This document shows, one piece after another, positions 10,309 to 21,402 of a stretch of 64,000 nucleotides of DNA. The notes under the pieces are model-generated. The model ran no database searches. It was given only the letters and a program-made list of their open reading frames with translations, and had not been told where the DNA came from. The DNA is taken from NCBI GenBank assembly GCA_007844125.1, contig CM017559.1:30504426-30568425 (forward strand). Reading direction: 5' to 3'. The DNA is from Sinonovacula constricta. Its lineage: Eukaryota; Mollusca; Bivalvia; Cardiida; Solecurtidae. Position numbers and translations under genes: made by a program. Within the stretch, counting starts at the first letter, position 1. Each line of letters opens with the position of its first letter.

Positions 10309-10806
10309 AGGTGATAATCCACTGTTCACCTATATCTAATACATGTAACAACATCTTATCCCTGTTCTGAGAAATGTGTTCATAATTGCTGCATAAACCT
10401 TTACTTTAGTGTTAGTAAAGCCTGTTTGTATCATTACCTTAATTGTTAGCCAGTAAAATCGTGAAATCTATCACGTTAAATGTCTGTTGTTTCCAAATCT
10501 ATAAACAGAGTTGGGATTTCAGCTAAAAATAGATAACATCAACGCTGAATACTCGGAGGATTATGCAAAGTCATTTCAAAATTAGTGGTCACGTTGTGTC
10601 TTAGCTTAACACATAGCTTATTGTGCCATGTGACTTAAATAGGAAATACGTTTTTATGTAATGAAGTGGAGTGTTATGCTTAACTTTTTTCTGTGGATGA
10701 AGGGCACCAATAAACAACATTTTGCAAAATCTTTTTAAGTACAAAAATTTAATTGGTGGCATAGGAGAGAAAATGAATTGTCTAAACTGTTGGATACCAC
10801 TTTTAA
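10305..10806. mobile_element. MITE-A, near full length
   Basis: The left tip TTAAAGGTGATAATCC and the right tip ACTGTTGGATACCAC-TTTTAA are inverted to each other. TTAA lies at both edges. The interior carries TTCCAAATCTATAAACAGA and AACATTTTGCAAAATC like the other copies. TTAA edges suggest a piggyBac-type mobilised MITE, which is inference. Confidence 0.65.
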
Positions 10807-11695
10807 GTACATTGTATGTTTTATAGATACACATTATTATTTTACTTTTGTATCTGTGTGAAAGTAAGAGGAGTGTGAAGGTATTCTTAACTATCTAAAA
10901 CATGCATGTTGTCATAATAGTATGATATAAAGGTACACATTATTTTTTTGATCTGTGTGGAAGTGAGAAGAGTGATTGCGTGTATGTGTGTGTGTGTGTG
11001 GGGGGGATTTTTAACTATAAAACTTGAAGGTTATACATGTTGTCATAATTAACAGATTAAACTCCATTTCATGTGGTAAGTAGAGCCGTAATTGTTACAC
11101 TCTTTTGGTCCTCATTGAAATATACTATTAAGGTATTATGCACTTTTGTTTGAATTCTGTTGTGTTGTTTTTTTTTCTTTTGGGGAAGGAGAGGGAATCT
11201 CACAAAAGTTGGATCCCTAACACCATCCCTTCAAAAAAACAACAACATTTATTTAAATTTGTCTTCGAAATATTATTGCCAATAAGAGGATTATAAAGTC
11301 ACAATAAAAATATGCTGAAGCACGACACATTGGAATTGTTTTGGAAGTTGAAAAAAACAACAAAACTTTCAGGACCACCTGTTGGGTATTCCATCTACCT
11401 TTCCACTAAAACAGCCAGTAGTTCCAGCAACCTGATGATGGGTCGCGATTTTTTCAGATCTAAAGGCAACAAAGAGTCCACTCACGTACGCTCAATGGTA
11501 TAGAATGAACAGTTGTTAGAGACAAGGTAAATAAACATTGTGGCACTTGGCTGAAGTATTAGCAGTGTTTGATCTATAGCTGCTACATTTGTTCACAACA
11601 CATTTATCCGTAACACTGGCTAAACGGGTTTTCTGCTGTGACTTTAATCAAAGTTAGTGATGTTTCTTGAGAGACTTGGGCAGCAAATATTACAT
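10807..11695. other. AT-rich non-coding DNA
   Basis: It includes a TG run near 10983-11000 and a T run near 11167. No gene is supported. Confidence 0.5.
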
Positions 11696-11698
11696 ATC

Positions 11699-11795
11699 TT
11701 GATCAGACAGCTCTAAACATCTGGTTAGCCTTGATCTACACTATCAGCATAGGCCAGATCAATTATTGATCAGCAGATTAAGAGTTAATGCCCCT
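11699..11795 (+). repeat. Family C dispersed repeat
   Basis: TTGATCAGACAGCTC, TTGATCTACACTATC and AGATTAAGAGTTAATG follow the family order. Confidence 0.55.
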
Positions 11796-12002
11796 GGTTA
11801 CTTTACTGCTGCCGGTAATATGCCATCAGCACCTGGAATATAGTAGCTTAAGGCCGAGCACAGAGACTGGTCTATCGATGACCACTCATCATTAATCCAC
11901 TGGGGAGCATAATCTAAGAGGAAGAGGTCAACAACTATCATTAATCATAATGAGATGTTATAATAAACTTGAGTACAAAGGTCGTACATTGCAACATGTA
12001 AC

Positions 12003-12022
12003 ACCCCCCCCCCCCCCCCCCC
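12003..12022. repeat. Poly-C run
   Basis: About 20 consecutive C residues follow CATGTAACA. Confidence 0.95.
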
Positions 12023-12409
12023 ATCCCCCTGCAAATACTGACGGTTATGTCCAGTGGATCGTATTATTTATATTCAACACACCCTTCCTAATCAAAGCTA
12101 CCCCTCCACTATATGTTTTAAAAATGCCGATTACAATCCTAATAGGAAACTAATAAACTAATAAATTTGGTCATTTGATTAATGAAAACAGCATCTAAGT
12201 CAATCAGAGAACTATTAATGTACAGTAAAACATCTTTACATAATTAGGATAACTTTGAAAAATTAAATAACAAGTATATACCAATATACAGATATGTACT
12301 TAGAATTTATTTTGTCTCTAACTTTATACATTTTGCAAATAACTGTATTCTTAATTAATTTGCTCACAACAACTTATATAAGTACCAAAACATATTTATA
12401 AAGATCTAG

Positions 12410-12740
12410 CACCAAACTATGCAGATTCCAATCAGTCACCCCATGATGGGAGGTAGCAGATCTGGATCTATACGTTTTGCATATTCCTGATCAAGGAGAG
12501 CTTAGCAGGCTAAAAATTAAGTTGGCCACTCTGGTCTGGAGACTGGTACATGGCTGATAGGTACTGTAATGTACAGGTATAAGGTGTTATGCAGCACTAC
12601 CAATGTGGAGGCAATTAGAGACCTGTAGAGTCAGTCTATAATAATGGTATGTTGGTGGGTGGATGGGGGGCTAGACTGACGTACAGCAATATCATTATAC
12701 AGGGATGGTTGTACCCTAGACTTCATCGGAGATAGGTGGA
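12410..12740 (+). repeat. Family C element, longer copy
   Basis: The core (GCAGATCTGGATCTATACG, TTTGCATATTCCTGATCAAG, GCTTAGCAGGCTAAAA) is followed by GGTGGGTGGATGGGGGGC and GGTTGTACCCTAGAC. The G-rich downstream part resembles that after the copies at 7975 and 39268. The element may therefore be about 330 bp. Confidence 0.5.
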
Positions 12741-15005
12741 GTAACTGTCAAAAGTAGTCAGTTCAATATCCAAAAAGGTATTTGAACCTCAACAAATGTA
12801 TTAACTTCTATTTTCAATCATTGTATTTTTTAGTTTCATTAATGCAGTAAAACTAAAAGACTCAGTTTAACGATGTCATTTTGGCACATATATGCATACT
12901 GCTAGCATTTTCAATAAATGATTTAACATAAACTTTTCTTCTCTTTTTCCATGGCTCCACACTGTCTCAGTTGAAAAACGATGCCCGGTTGCGGCAAGAA
13001 CTTTCATGTAAGGCATATTTTTCTGCTGATCTCCTGACAAAAATGCATCTTTAAGAGGTTCTTAAAATTACCTTGCATGCTATAGGATGGTATTTCATTG
13101 TAAGGGCTCAAGGGCTCAAGTTATTTAGTCAGTATCAGTCTTTAAAATCAACATCCTATAATAGCATGCCTTTTCGGCGTGTTACATTTGGAGATTCATT
13201 GACCCGAAACACATTTTACATGCCCGAAGTTTTTATTTAGAAACAGCAACAAGGTCTTTTTAAGGTTTAGTGTTTGTTATTGTACTGTAATTTTGTGCAC
13301 CATCTGTGCAAAATCCAAGCAACTCTTTCTAAACTCACTTTCAAGATCCAGAAAAGAAAACTTGCCCGTCGGGCGACAAACATTATAAAATTCACATGTC
13401 TGCTCTTAAATTTAGTCGCCACGGGTGATCGGACGTGTGTTAATTTCAATGACTGCAGTATTTATTGCATCTAACCTACCTTTAACTTCCAAAAGTAAAA
13501 CATAGCAATGCACCTCTCATGTGCTTTTGCAAGGTATTCATACTTCACATGATTAGTTTCTGAATGTTTTAAGATTGATTTAAATCTTAACTAACATTTA
13601 CTTATTTTTTATTTGATTGAAAATTAAATTTAATTGATTGCGAATATATTAGACCCATCTTATTTATACCTGTATGCAAATCATTTATTTATTTCTAAGA
13701 TAGTCAATAAAACAAAATAGAAGTTTTTATAGATATATATCTTAACCTTATACATTATATTATATAATATTATAGTTATAGCAAATTTAGCAATACATGT
13801 ATTTTAGAAAGCAATAATAAAGAAAACTCTATAAAATATAAATATACACAATGTTTAAATATACAATTTAAATTTAGAAGACGCTGATATATCAATACTT
13901 TCCTTACAGTTATCAGTTACAAAAATCAAAATTAACTGTCAAAATTTACAAGTTAGCCAACAAGTTTAAGATATTTCACTTTTCTTACAAAACAACATTA
14001 ATATGAAAATGAAAATGGACAGTCAGTATTATCATGCTACATATTGTTGTTTTTAAAGAATCTACATTTTCTATCATTCAAAGGGCGGGGAAGTACAATA
14101 CACCTACCATAAATCTTAATGGGGGAAAGATGCTATACTATATACCTGAATACAACAATATAGATTGTACAGGGATCTACAATAGTACATGTTCACACAT
14201 ATAACTGGTGGTTGCTTTAGACCTATCACAGATGTGTCGGCACCACTAGCATGCATAGTCTTGGAATATTAAAGACAAATGCAGTATACAACATGTGTCT
14301 TCATGCAGTTTGCATGCTATGCATAATTAAAAGCTACAAAGTCAGAATGGAAGTAAATTTGACTATACATATAGCCTACAAAAATATATGATAACGGAAA
14401 AAGAATCACTTATGATACATTACAAATAATGGCACAATATATCACTAGAACAGTTATAACCAATTAACGAGCATATCATTTACTAGTTAACAAATGTAAT
14501 AAAGGTTTGTTTATACCGACATTTGCATAAAAGGAATATCATTGTGAAAGACCTGCAAACTCGTATCGTTCAGCTACACGTGTAAAATATTTTGAAATAC
14601 TATCTTAACACTTATAAGGATGGCCATTTTTAATACCTTATGCAAGCCATGTATTATTTATTATTATTATGTTATTATTTAGACATTATGCTTACCTTAA
14701 CGATGGCAAGAAATGGACACTTAACAATTTCGTGTTGTTTCTTGCAGATTGTGTCCAATAATAACATAATTTAACATAAACAATAAAGAAACGACTAGAA
14801 ATTGGACTGAGAAGACAGATACACACAGAGACACAATAAATCTTTCTAGAGAAAATGTTTGGAACTCCATCTCTGATAAGGTTTTCTGAGTTCAATGATT
14901 CGGATATCCCCCAAAGGAAACATTTATTTATTCAATAACACCTTAATTATATCAGCGTCCAAGGCTTTTGTTTTCCAATGCAATGATACTGTGTCATGCT
15001 CACAA
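12741..15005. other. Long AT-rich non-coding stretch
   Basis: Overlapping open frames on both strands near 13270-13470 show no codon-like composition, and I do not call them. No repeats other than A/T-rich words are visible. Confidence 0.5.
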
Positions 15006-15192
15006 TATGCACTTTTCAGTGGCTTTACGACTCGTTTCTTTGGCTTAAACACTCTTTTTTTTCTGTGGCTTTATCATTTTTTTCTGGAGCTTAATCACAC
15101 ATTTTCTGTGACTTTATACATGTGTAACTCTTTTCTGTGACTTAATCACACTTTTCTATGGCTTTATCATTATTTTCTGTGGCTTTATCACC
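15006..15192. repeat. Degenerate ~30-bp tandem repeat
   Basis: About six diverged units share TTTTCTGTGGCTTTATCA or TTTTCTGTGACTTAATCAC. Spacing is roughly 30 bp. Confidence 0.75.
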
Positions 15193-18100
15193 CAAGTTAG
15201 ATAAGTTAGCAGACTTTGTTGCTATCTATCTAATTGCTCAGCATTAAGCAGTTGTCAAATACATATGAGCGCACCTGTAAACCCACATTGTTATCCATCA
15301 AAGTTTCAGTGAATCTTCGAGCAAACTTTGGCACACAGAATGTAACTAATTATACAGATTTCAGTTTGTTTCACTGCTGCCAATTGATTATGGAGCAAAA
15401 TTGACAAACAAACTTTAGTTTGCAGACCCCACCCATACTCAATATCAAATTCATTGTATTGGTTTTTCAGTAGATTTTAGACAAATTTTAGATTATATGC
15501 TAACCATTTAATATGAGTCTGGGAATGAAAACTGTAAGTTTGTACATTTTTTGGCTTCACTTAAACCTCAGTTTAACTGTAACAATATTACACATTCCTC
15601 TTTAAATAATTCTACACGTACTACAATATCTTTTTTAACTAAAGTATATCTTGTGATTAGCATTTTATAAAGTGACAACGCAACAGTGAAAATCATTGGG
15701 CATATACATGAATTAAATTAAAATCAGCATTACCAGATTATGATTTTTAACATAGCTGACAGACTTGATAGCGAAATAACAATTATATAATGTATAATAC
15801 AATGTAACAGCTCTAATTACATGCTATATGAAAAATAAGCATTTTGTTATTTCATTAAAACAAACAAGTGATTATGAAAGAGTTAGCTGTGATAACTGCA
15901 AATGGAAAGTTAGTGTTAAAAGAGAAAGATAATAGCAATAGTCATACGCTTATTTCATAATCATTTAAAAAAATGCATTCATAATTCGTGTTAAATAAGA
16001 ATGACAAATGGATATTTTGTAAATACTGGTATATTGTTAAGACTTTTTCTGTATGTTCAAACCAGGATTCAATAACATGAATTGTATTTTATATGAAACA
16101 ATACATTTTTTACCGAAAATAATGATAAAGACAATAAAGTACAATTGTTACAGCATAATCTAGTTTCTAAGTACGGTTGCTGTCATGAGTACGAGTTTCC
16201 CAATTGTTCTAAGCTACATTTACATTACCAGAAAACCTATGCACATTTTGTGACCATTGCTGTGTGAACGCATTTAGAAGTTCTGTGTATGCTTATATTT
16301 TCTCCTGATAGCTTCTTGAAACAAGAAAAACATATTTTTATAGTATTTTAGGCATGTATATTTCTAAAGGAACAAGCTCATCCTTATTAGTCCATTCTTT
16401 TATATATGTGTTATCGCGCAATACAATCTTGATTCTTTTACATTTTTGAAATAACTTCATCTTTTAAACAAATGTTAAATTCCGACGTAAACTTAAGAAT
16501 ATCACATACAAATAAGACACTTATAGTCAAGTGTGATTTTGTTACGAGATTTAATTTAAAAAAAATTACTATATCATACATTTCATTGCTGACCAAAAAT
16601 AAAGCCAATTATCAATGCTTTGGTCTTTTTATATGACAACCACAATGCAAACCTTAATTTGATACCGTGCTTTTCTCAAATCGCAAGGCTAAATATTTAT
16701 TCCAAATGGCATACATCAGTATCGAAATACACCAGTATATAAATTAACATCAAGGTTACCCTTTGATCAATATGATCTCATAAACTTTCAGCATGCCTCT
16801 TTAACATTCTACCATTGTGAATTGTACCCAAACTCTGGGTAAAGTTTAAAGGGTGTATTTATTGCTTCAATAATCGTTTATGATTTATGATGAGAACAGT
16901 CCGTCTAGTTTAATATGACGTAATTTCTGGTAGAAAAGGCTGTTAATATAACCCTCAGTAGGGAAAATATTTGTCAGACCTGTACGAAAATTCCAAGAAA
17001 TAAAGATGGGAATATAGCATTATCTATCAAGGTAAATGACATAATGACAAATCGACACTTAAAATCTCATATTAGGGTCAAATACTTTTCTTATGTTGTT
17101 TATTTTTGATAAATGACTTATCACAGATTTGTTCTCACTTTAACATTTGGTTTGCATGCGAATACCTTTTCAAAATTGTGTATATGTTGCAATGCTCATA
17201 GGACTTTTTCCTACTTCAACTACCAAACTAGCAATATGTAGACCCTTTAAAGCAAGTTTCTTAAAACATTGTTACTGAAACAAACAAATATTTATTAAGT
17301 TAAATAACACCGATGGCTTGATCGCCAATGGATGATACAAAATGTATATAATAAGATATTTTCTGCGCAAGAACAGGAAGAGCGTGAACCTTTAAGATGG
17401 ATAGAGATGTTAGCTGTGCAGAGAGATGGTATAGTGACAGTTGGTTTGACAGGTCTATTTTAACATAAATGATGGACCAAAGCAGCACAACTACAGTGTA
17501 CAGTTCCAGTGAGTGGCACCAATGGTGAGTACTATGGTTTTGTCTTCTGGTGCATTTACACATTGACTAACACCAAGAGAAACACCAGTGTTGTCAGTGT
17601 ATTAGGCTCATTGTTGAACATTAAATTGATTCAAATACTGTCATTGAATTTGTTGCTGATTGAGATATATGGTTCTAGCGGTTGGTTGTTAAACGATGAA
17701 CACGAAATACAACTTAAGTATGTTTTAAGTTAAAATAATGTCAATGAATTAGTTGCTTGTAGAAGAACAGCTTATAAACTGATTGTAAATGTATGCGTTT
17801 ATTACAGGGTGATTGACATCAATTAAGTGATATGAATTTTTATATATTTACAAATTTATAACTTAGTTATCATAATAGGAAGGGATACTAGTTTTTGTTT
17901 TGTTTGTAAGATACACATGAAACTACGTTCGAACTACTATAGGGATTGTTGAAGAACAACATACAACTAACATGAAAAGTCTATCACTATGCTTTGAGAC
18001 ATTTGCTATGGAAAAAAAGTTCAGAGGACTGTAACCAGTTAAAATTAGATATTAATTATCTTGATAAGGATAACAATTTGCTGCCAAGTTAATAAATGCA

Positions 18101-18396
18101 GTTTATTTAACGACTTTCGCTTAATTATATATTGAATAAATATGCGGTGTACGCAAACAACAATGGAACAAACAAGAACAACTTTTGGGATGCTATAAGA
18201 CACTGTTAACAAAATGATTTTTTTGTTTTTATCGCAATAAACTAACGATGATGCTTATCTTGTGCTTAAATGACTTTCATTTTAACTTTTTTGTTCATTT
18301 TTCAGGTATACATTACATTTATATGCAACAATTGGCCAGTGAACAAATTGGTCGATGTTGTTATTATGTCAACAAGGATATAATGATGATGTTAAT
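15193..18396. other. Long AT-rich non-coding stretch
   Basis: No tRNA-like head, tandem array or convincing exon is visible. A frame near 17300-17530 (minus) encodes hydrophobic residues, but its composition is AT-driven. Confidence 0.5.
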
Positions 18397-18397
18397 G

Positions 18398-18492
<95 letters not shown>

Positions 18493-18500
18493 ATATTATA
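18397..18500. repeat. TA dinucleotide microsatellite
   Basis: An almost pure TA run of about 85 bp ends in TTATATATATTATATTATAT. It is a likely cruciform or length-polymorphism site. Confidence 0.97.
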
Positions 18501-19510
18501 TTATACACACATCTGCTGGACAACATATTGAACATTTGTTACAAGCTGTCCGTCATGCAATGCATAACAATATACGCTGCATGTACCAGTATTTACTTTT
18601 TTATATAAATAGTAACAGTGTTACTCATACTAATTAACGACATAAGTATTAATTTATTCATTGATTCAAACGTGGCAAGGTGCAAGCTTAACACTAAAAC
18701 CAAGGTACACGAGTCGTGCCTGAAGATACAGCCATCACTATACTGGGAAAAACAACTGTCTATCGTTCCTGTTAAATAGACAGAAATGATAAAAAGCACA
18801 AAGTATAAGCCAACACCGGTCTCTGCTTATGCTTAACTATATCTGGACTCACCTTACTGCCTATCTGAATAAGAGAAAACGGCAAAATGATCAGTATGTG
18901 GCAATTCTACGCTTGACAAAATTGTATCCAAACACGCAGGTATAGTATTGCGTGAAAAGGTAACAGTTGAAAGGCAATAGTTGGTCAAATGATGACCACC
19001 TGTAGCTCGGAGCAAATGGCATGACAACGTAAGTCTATAGTCAGATTTATTGATTGCTGATTTAGTAAGTCAGCATTTCAGCATCTATGCTACATTTTGG
19101 CAATAGAAATGAGACTTTTTGGTGTTCGATCCACTACAAACAAAATTAAGTACGGCTTTGTTGTTGGCATAGCATTTGATAGGTAAAAATAAACAATACA
19201 TCACTCAAAATCTTTGCTCCGAACCGGGTTGATCACGGAACAGATACATATATGTATATGTATTCCTGAGTGAAATATATATATATATAACTGTGGATCA
19301 AGAGGAGACAAATACTTAAGACATAAATTACATAGAAACTGCTATCTTAATTTGCTTTTTTTAGGGGAATATGCATCGCCATTTCATGGAAAATAGATAA
19401 ATGTTAAACGGTAATAATTGAAATTTCGTTTTATTTTTCAATACAATTCAGTATGCATGCTGTAAACAATTTAAAATACACTAGTATAACAATTCTAAGT
19501 TAATGCTTAT
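18501..19510. other. Non-coding DNA
   Basis: There is a short TA tract near 19276-19290. No gene or repeat family is recognised. Confidence 0.5.
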
Positions 19511-19514
19511 TGTA

Positions 19515-19541
19515 TCCCCCCCCCCCACCCCCCGCCCCCCG
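19515..19541. repeat. C-rich tract
   Basis: C runs are interrupted by single A or G residues, then CCCCCCGTGG. Confidence 0.9.
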
Positions 19542-19660
19542 TGGCTCCAATATAAACATATAATAAACTAGTAACTGGGATGTGCCATAACATTTCCATT
19601 CCAGTAACGGGTTTTCGTTCATCTGGCAGCATCTGCGTTGATCCAAAAATGTTTAATTCC

Positions 19661-19960
19661 AGTTAAGCCAGTTCTCGTGAATACAAAACAACACTTGACT
19701 TACAACAAGCTGACTAGAACTTGACCGCAACCACCGAGGGTCAAGGTCAGGCGTTAATTGGATTGCAATCTATAAACAGGGCTTCTGATGACCACTTTCA
19801 GATCTAAAATGACATTTACGCTCCCCTGGCAGTATGTGTCAGTCTATTTATACACAAAGGCGCAGACAAGTCGGGCTGCATACAGGCGATCTGACGAGAT
19901 TATGCAAATGACGCGATGTGAAAAGAGCACGCGATATTGCCAATAAAATCTTCTACGCAT
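19661..19960. promoter_or_regulatory. CpG-richer block with octamer motif
   Basis: CpG and GC density rise relative to both sides. It contains the POU octamer ATGCAAAT inside GATTATGCAAATGACGCG and an ATTGCAAT C/EBP-like word. An enhancer or promoter is possible; no transcript start is visible. Confidence 0.25.
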
Positions 19961-20631
19961 TTTCTTAATATGATGAACACAACTTATCATACGACAAGTC
20001 GTAGTTAACAGTTATTGCCTTATGTTTAGTTTTCTTTTTTATTATTTTTGAAATTATATTTCCTCGTATTTAATGAAGCTATTGTGAAACAACCAAGACT
20101 GGTCGCAAGCGTTTTATTTACATGACGAATACAAGCTTTGTCCACACTGTGTTTACTGTTAGTTAATAACCGAGTTCGGCAAATACGGCAGTTACCCGAT
20201 ATTAATTATATTGTCATGTTACACGAATTTACATTACTGCGGTTATGTAAATATATAATAACTTCAGCAAAATGTCGAGGCACATGCAAGATAAGTTTGT
20301 TGTTGTTGTTGTTTTTTCACAAAAAGGATGTCAACCTCTTGTCTTGCTTTCTTAATGATGAGTGTTTATTGTTTATTTTTCTGATTTGCTTTCATGTATG
20401 TGTCAATTTTACTGGACATTATTCATGATACATTAGTTTAAATTTTGACCATGTTTTATAACGCCTATTTGTTATTGATTTTTATGTGTTATATGATGAT
20501 TCAATTATCTAAGCTTAAACATGTTCTGTTATTGAAAAGTTCGCTATATGTCTTAGTACTGGGAATATATATGTTTTAAACTGATATGATGTTTCTTACT
20601 TTCCTTGTTAAACGACCGAGTGAATCCCGAA

Positions 20632-20669
20632 GCAAAACTTGAGTTTTGCAGAAGCCAGACTTGGTCTGG
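20632..20669. repeat. Two adjacent short hairpins
   Basis: GCAAAACT/AGTTTTGC (8-bp arms, 2-nt centre) is followed five bases later by CCAGAC/GTCTGG (6-bp arms, 3-nt loop). It lies about 0.5 kb upstream of the exon candidate at 21.2 kb. Confidence 0.7.
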
Positions 20670-21181
20670 ACAACCCCGTTCTTAAATACGAAGTTAGTTA
20701 CGCACTTACTCGACAGTATATTTAGAAAACCTCGGTTATAATACTTTCACAAATGTATACGACGGAAATGTCCGATGGCAATGCGTTTATCGACAGGTAA
20801 TAATCACTTTTTTTATAAGTAGTTTACCTTTATCAAATGACAAATAAGAATATATGACAAAGTATAACACGTATACAGATTAATGGGACTTCGTGGATTT
20901 TCATTGGCGTTTAAGTGTGTATGTAATTGATTCGTTTTCAACATAAACTGCACACAAAACAAAAACAAGGCTCTGTTGAACGGTGTGTAAGGTATGTTAC
21001 ACATTTCACACAGACCTATGGCATAAATGAACAGCATTTCGCGTTTTCATTCTGCAATAACTTATGATTGTTTGAGAAAATTATGTTTTGCACCACCTGT
21101 AAGGCTATGTAGGACAGCCTTATGATGGCCAATGCTGTATGTTCTTGTCGTCATCTGGTTTTGTTGATGTATTGACGTATG

Positions 21182-21402
21182 TTTCATTGCTGGGTAAAGT
21201 GTGGGAGAAGTGTGTCGGGGCCAATGTAACACAGCGAGGACAGTCGTTGATGGCTGGTTGTGAAGTGTCGCCAGATCCCCGGGTCAGGAATGTGGAGGCC
21301 CGGGCTCTGGTCTACCAGTGGCGTCAGCTAGCAGTTTATAATGGCAGCAAAAGCAAACGTTTGGTCCCGTATTTCATACACTACGTCCAGCAACGATAAC
21401 AG
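21182..21402 (+). CDS. Candidate terminal exon, unknown protein
   Basis: From about 21198 to the TAA at 21397-21399 the frame has strongly GC-ending codons (GTG TGG GAG AAG; GTC AGG AAT GTG GAG GCC CGG), unlike the AT-rich flanks. A possible acceptor is the AG in GGTAAAG at about 21193-21199, after a T-rich stretch. The predicted end includes NVTQRGQSLMAGCEVSPD, then VRNVEARALVYQWRQLAVYN, and finishes HYVQQR. An ATG at 21139 keeps the frame open, but the upstream residues look non-coding. I do not recognise the family. The boundaries are approximate. Confidence 0.35.

Noticed and set aside
13267..13474. Overlapping open frames on both strands
   Set aside because: Mutually antisense, short, and without coding-like third positions.
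17300..17563. Minus frame with a hydrophobic start (LYTVVVLLWSIIY)
   Set aside because: Composition is AT-driven, splice sites are weak, and the plus strand offers an equally plausible short frame.
18248..18637. 129-codon frame through the TA run
   Set aside because: Its length comes from an alternating Tyr/Ile translation of the dinucleotide repeat.
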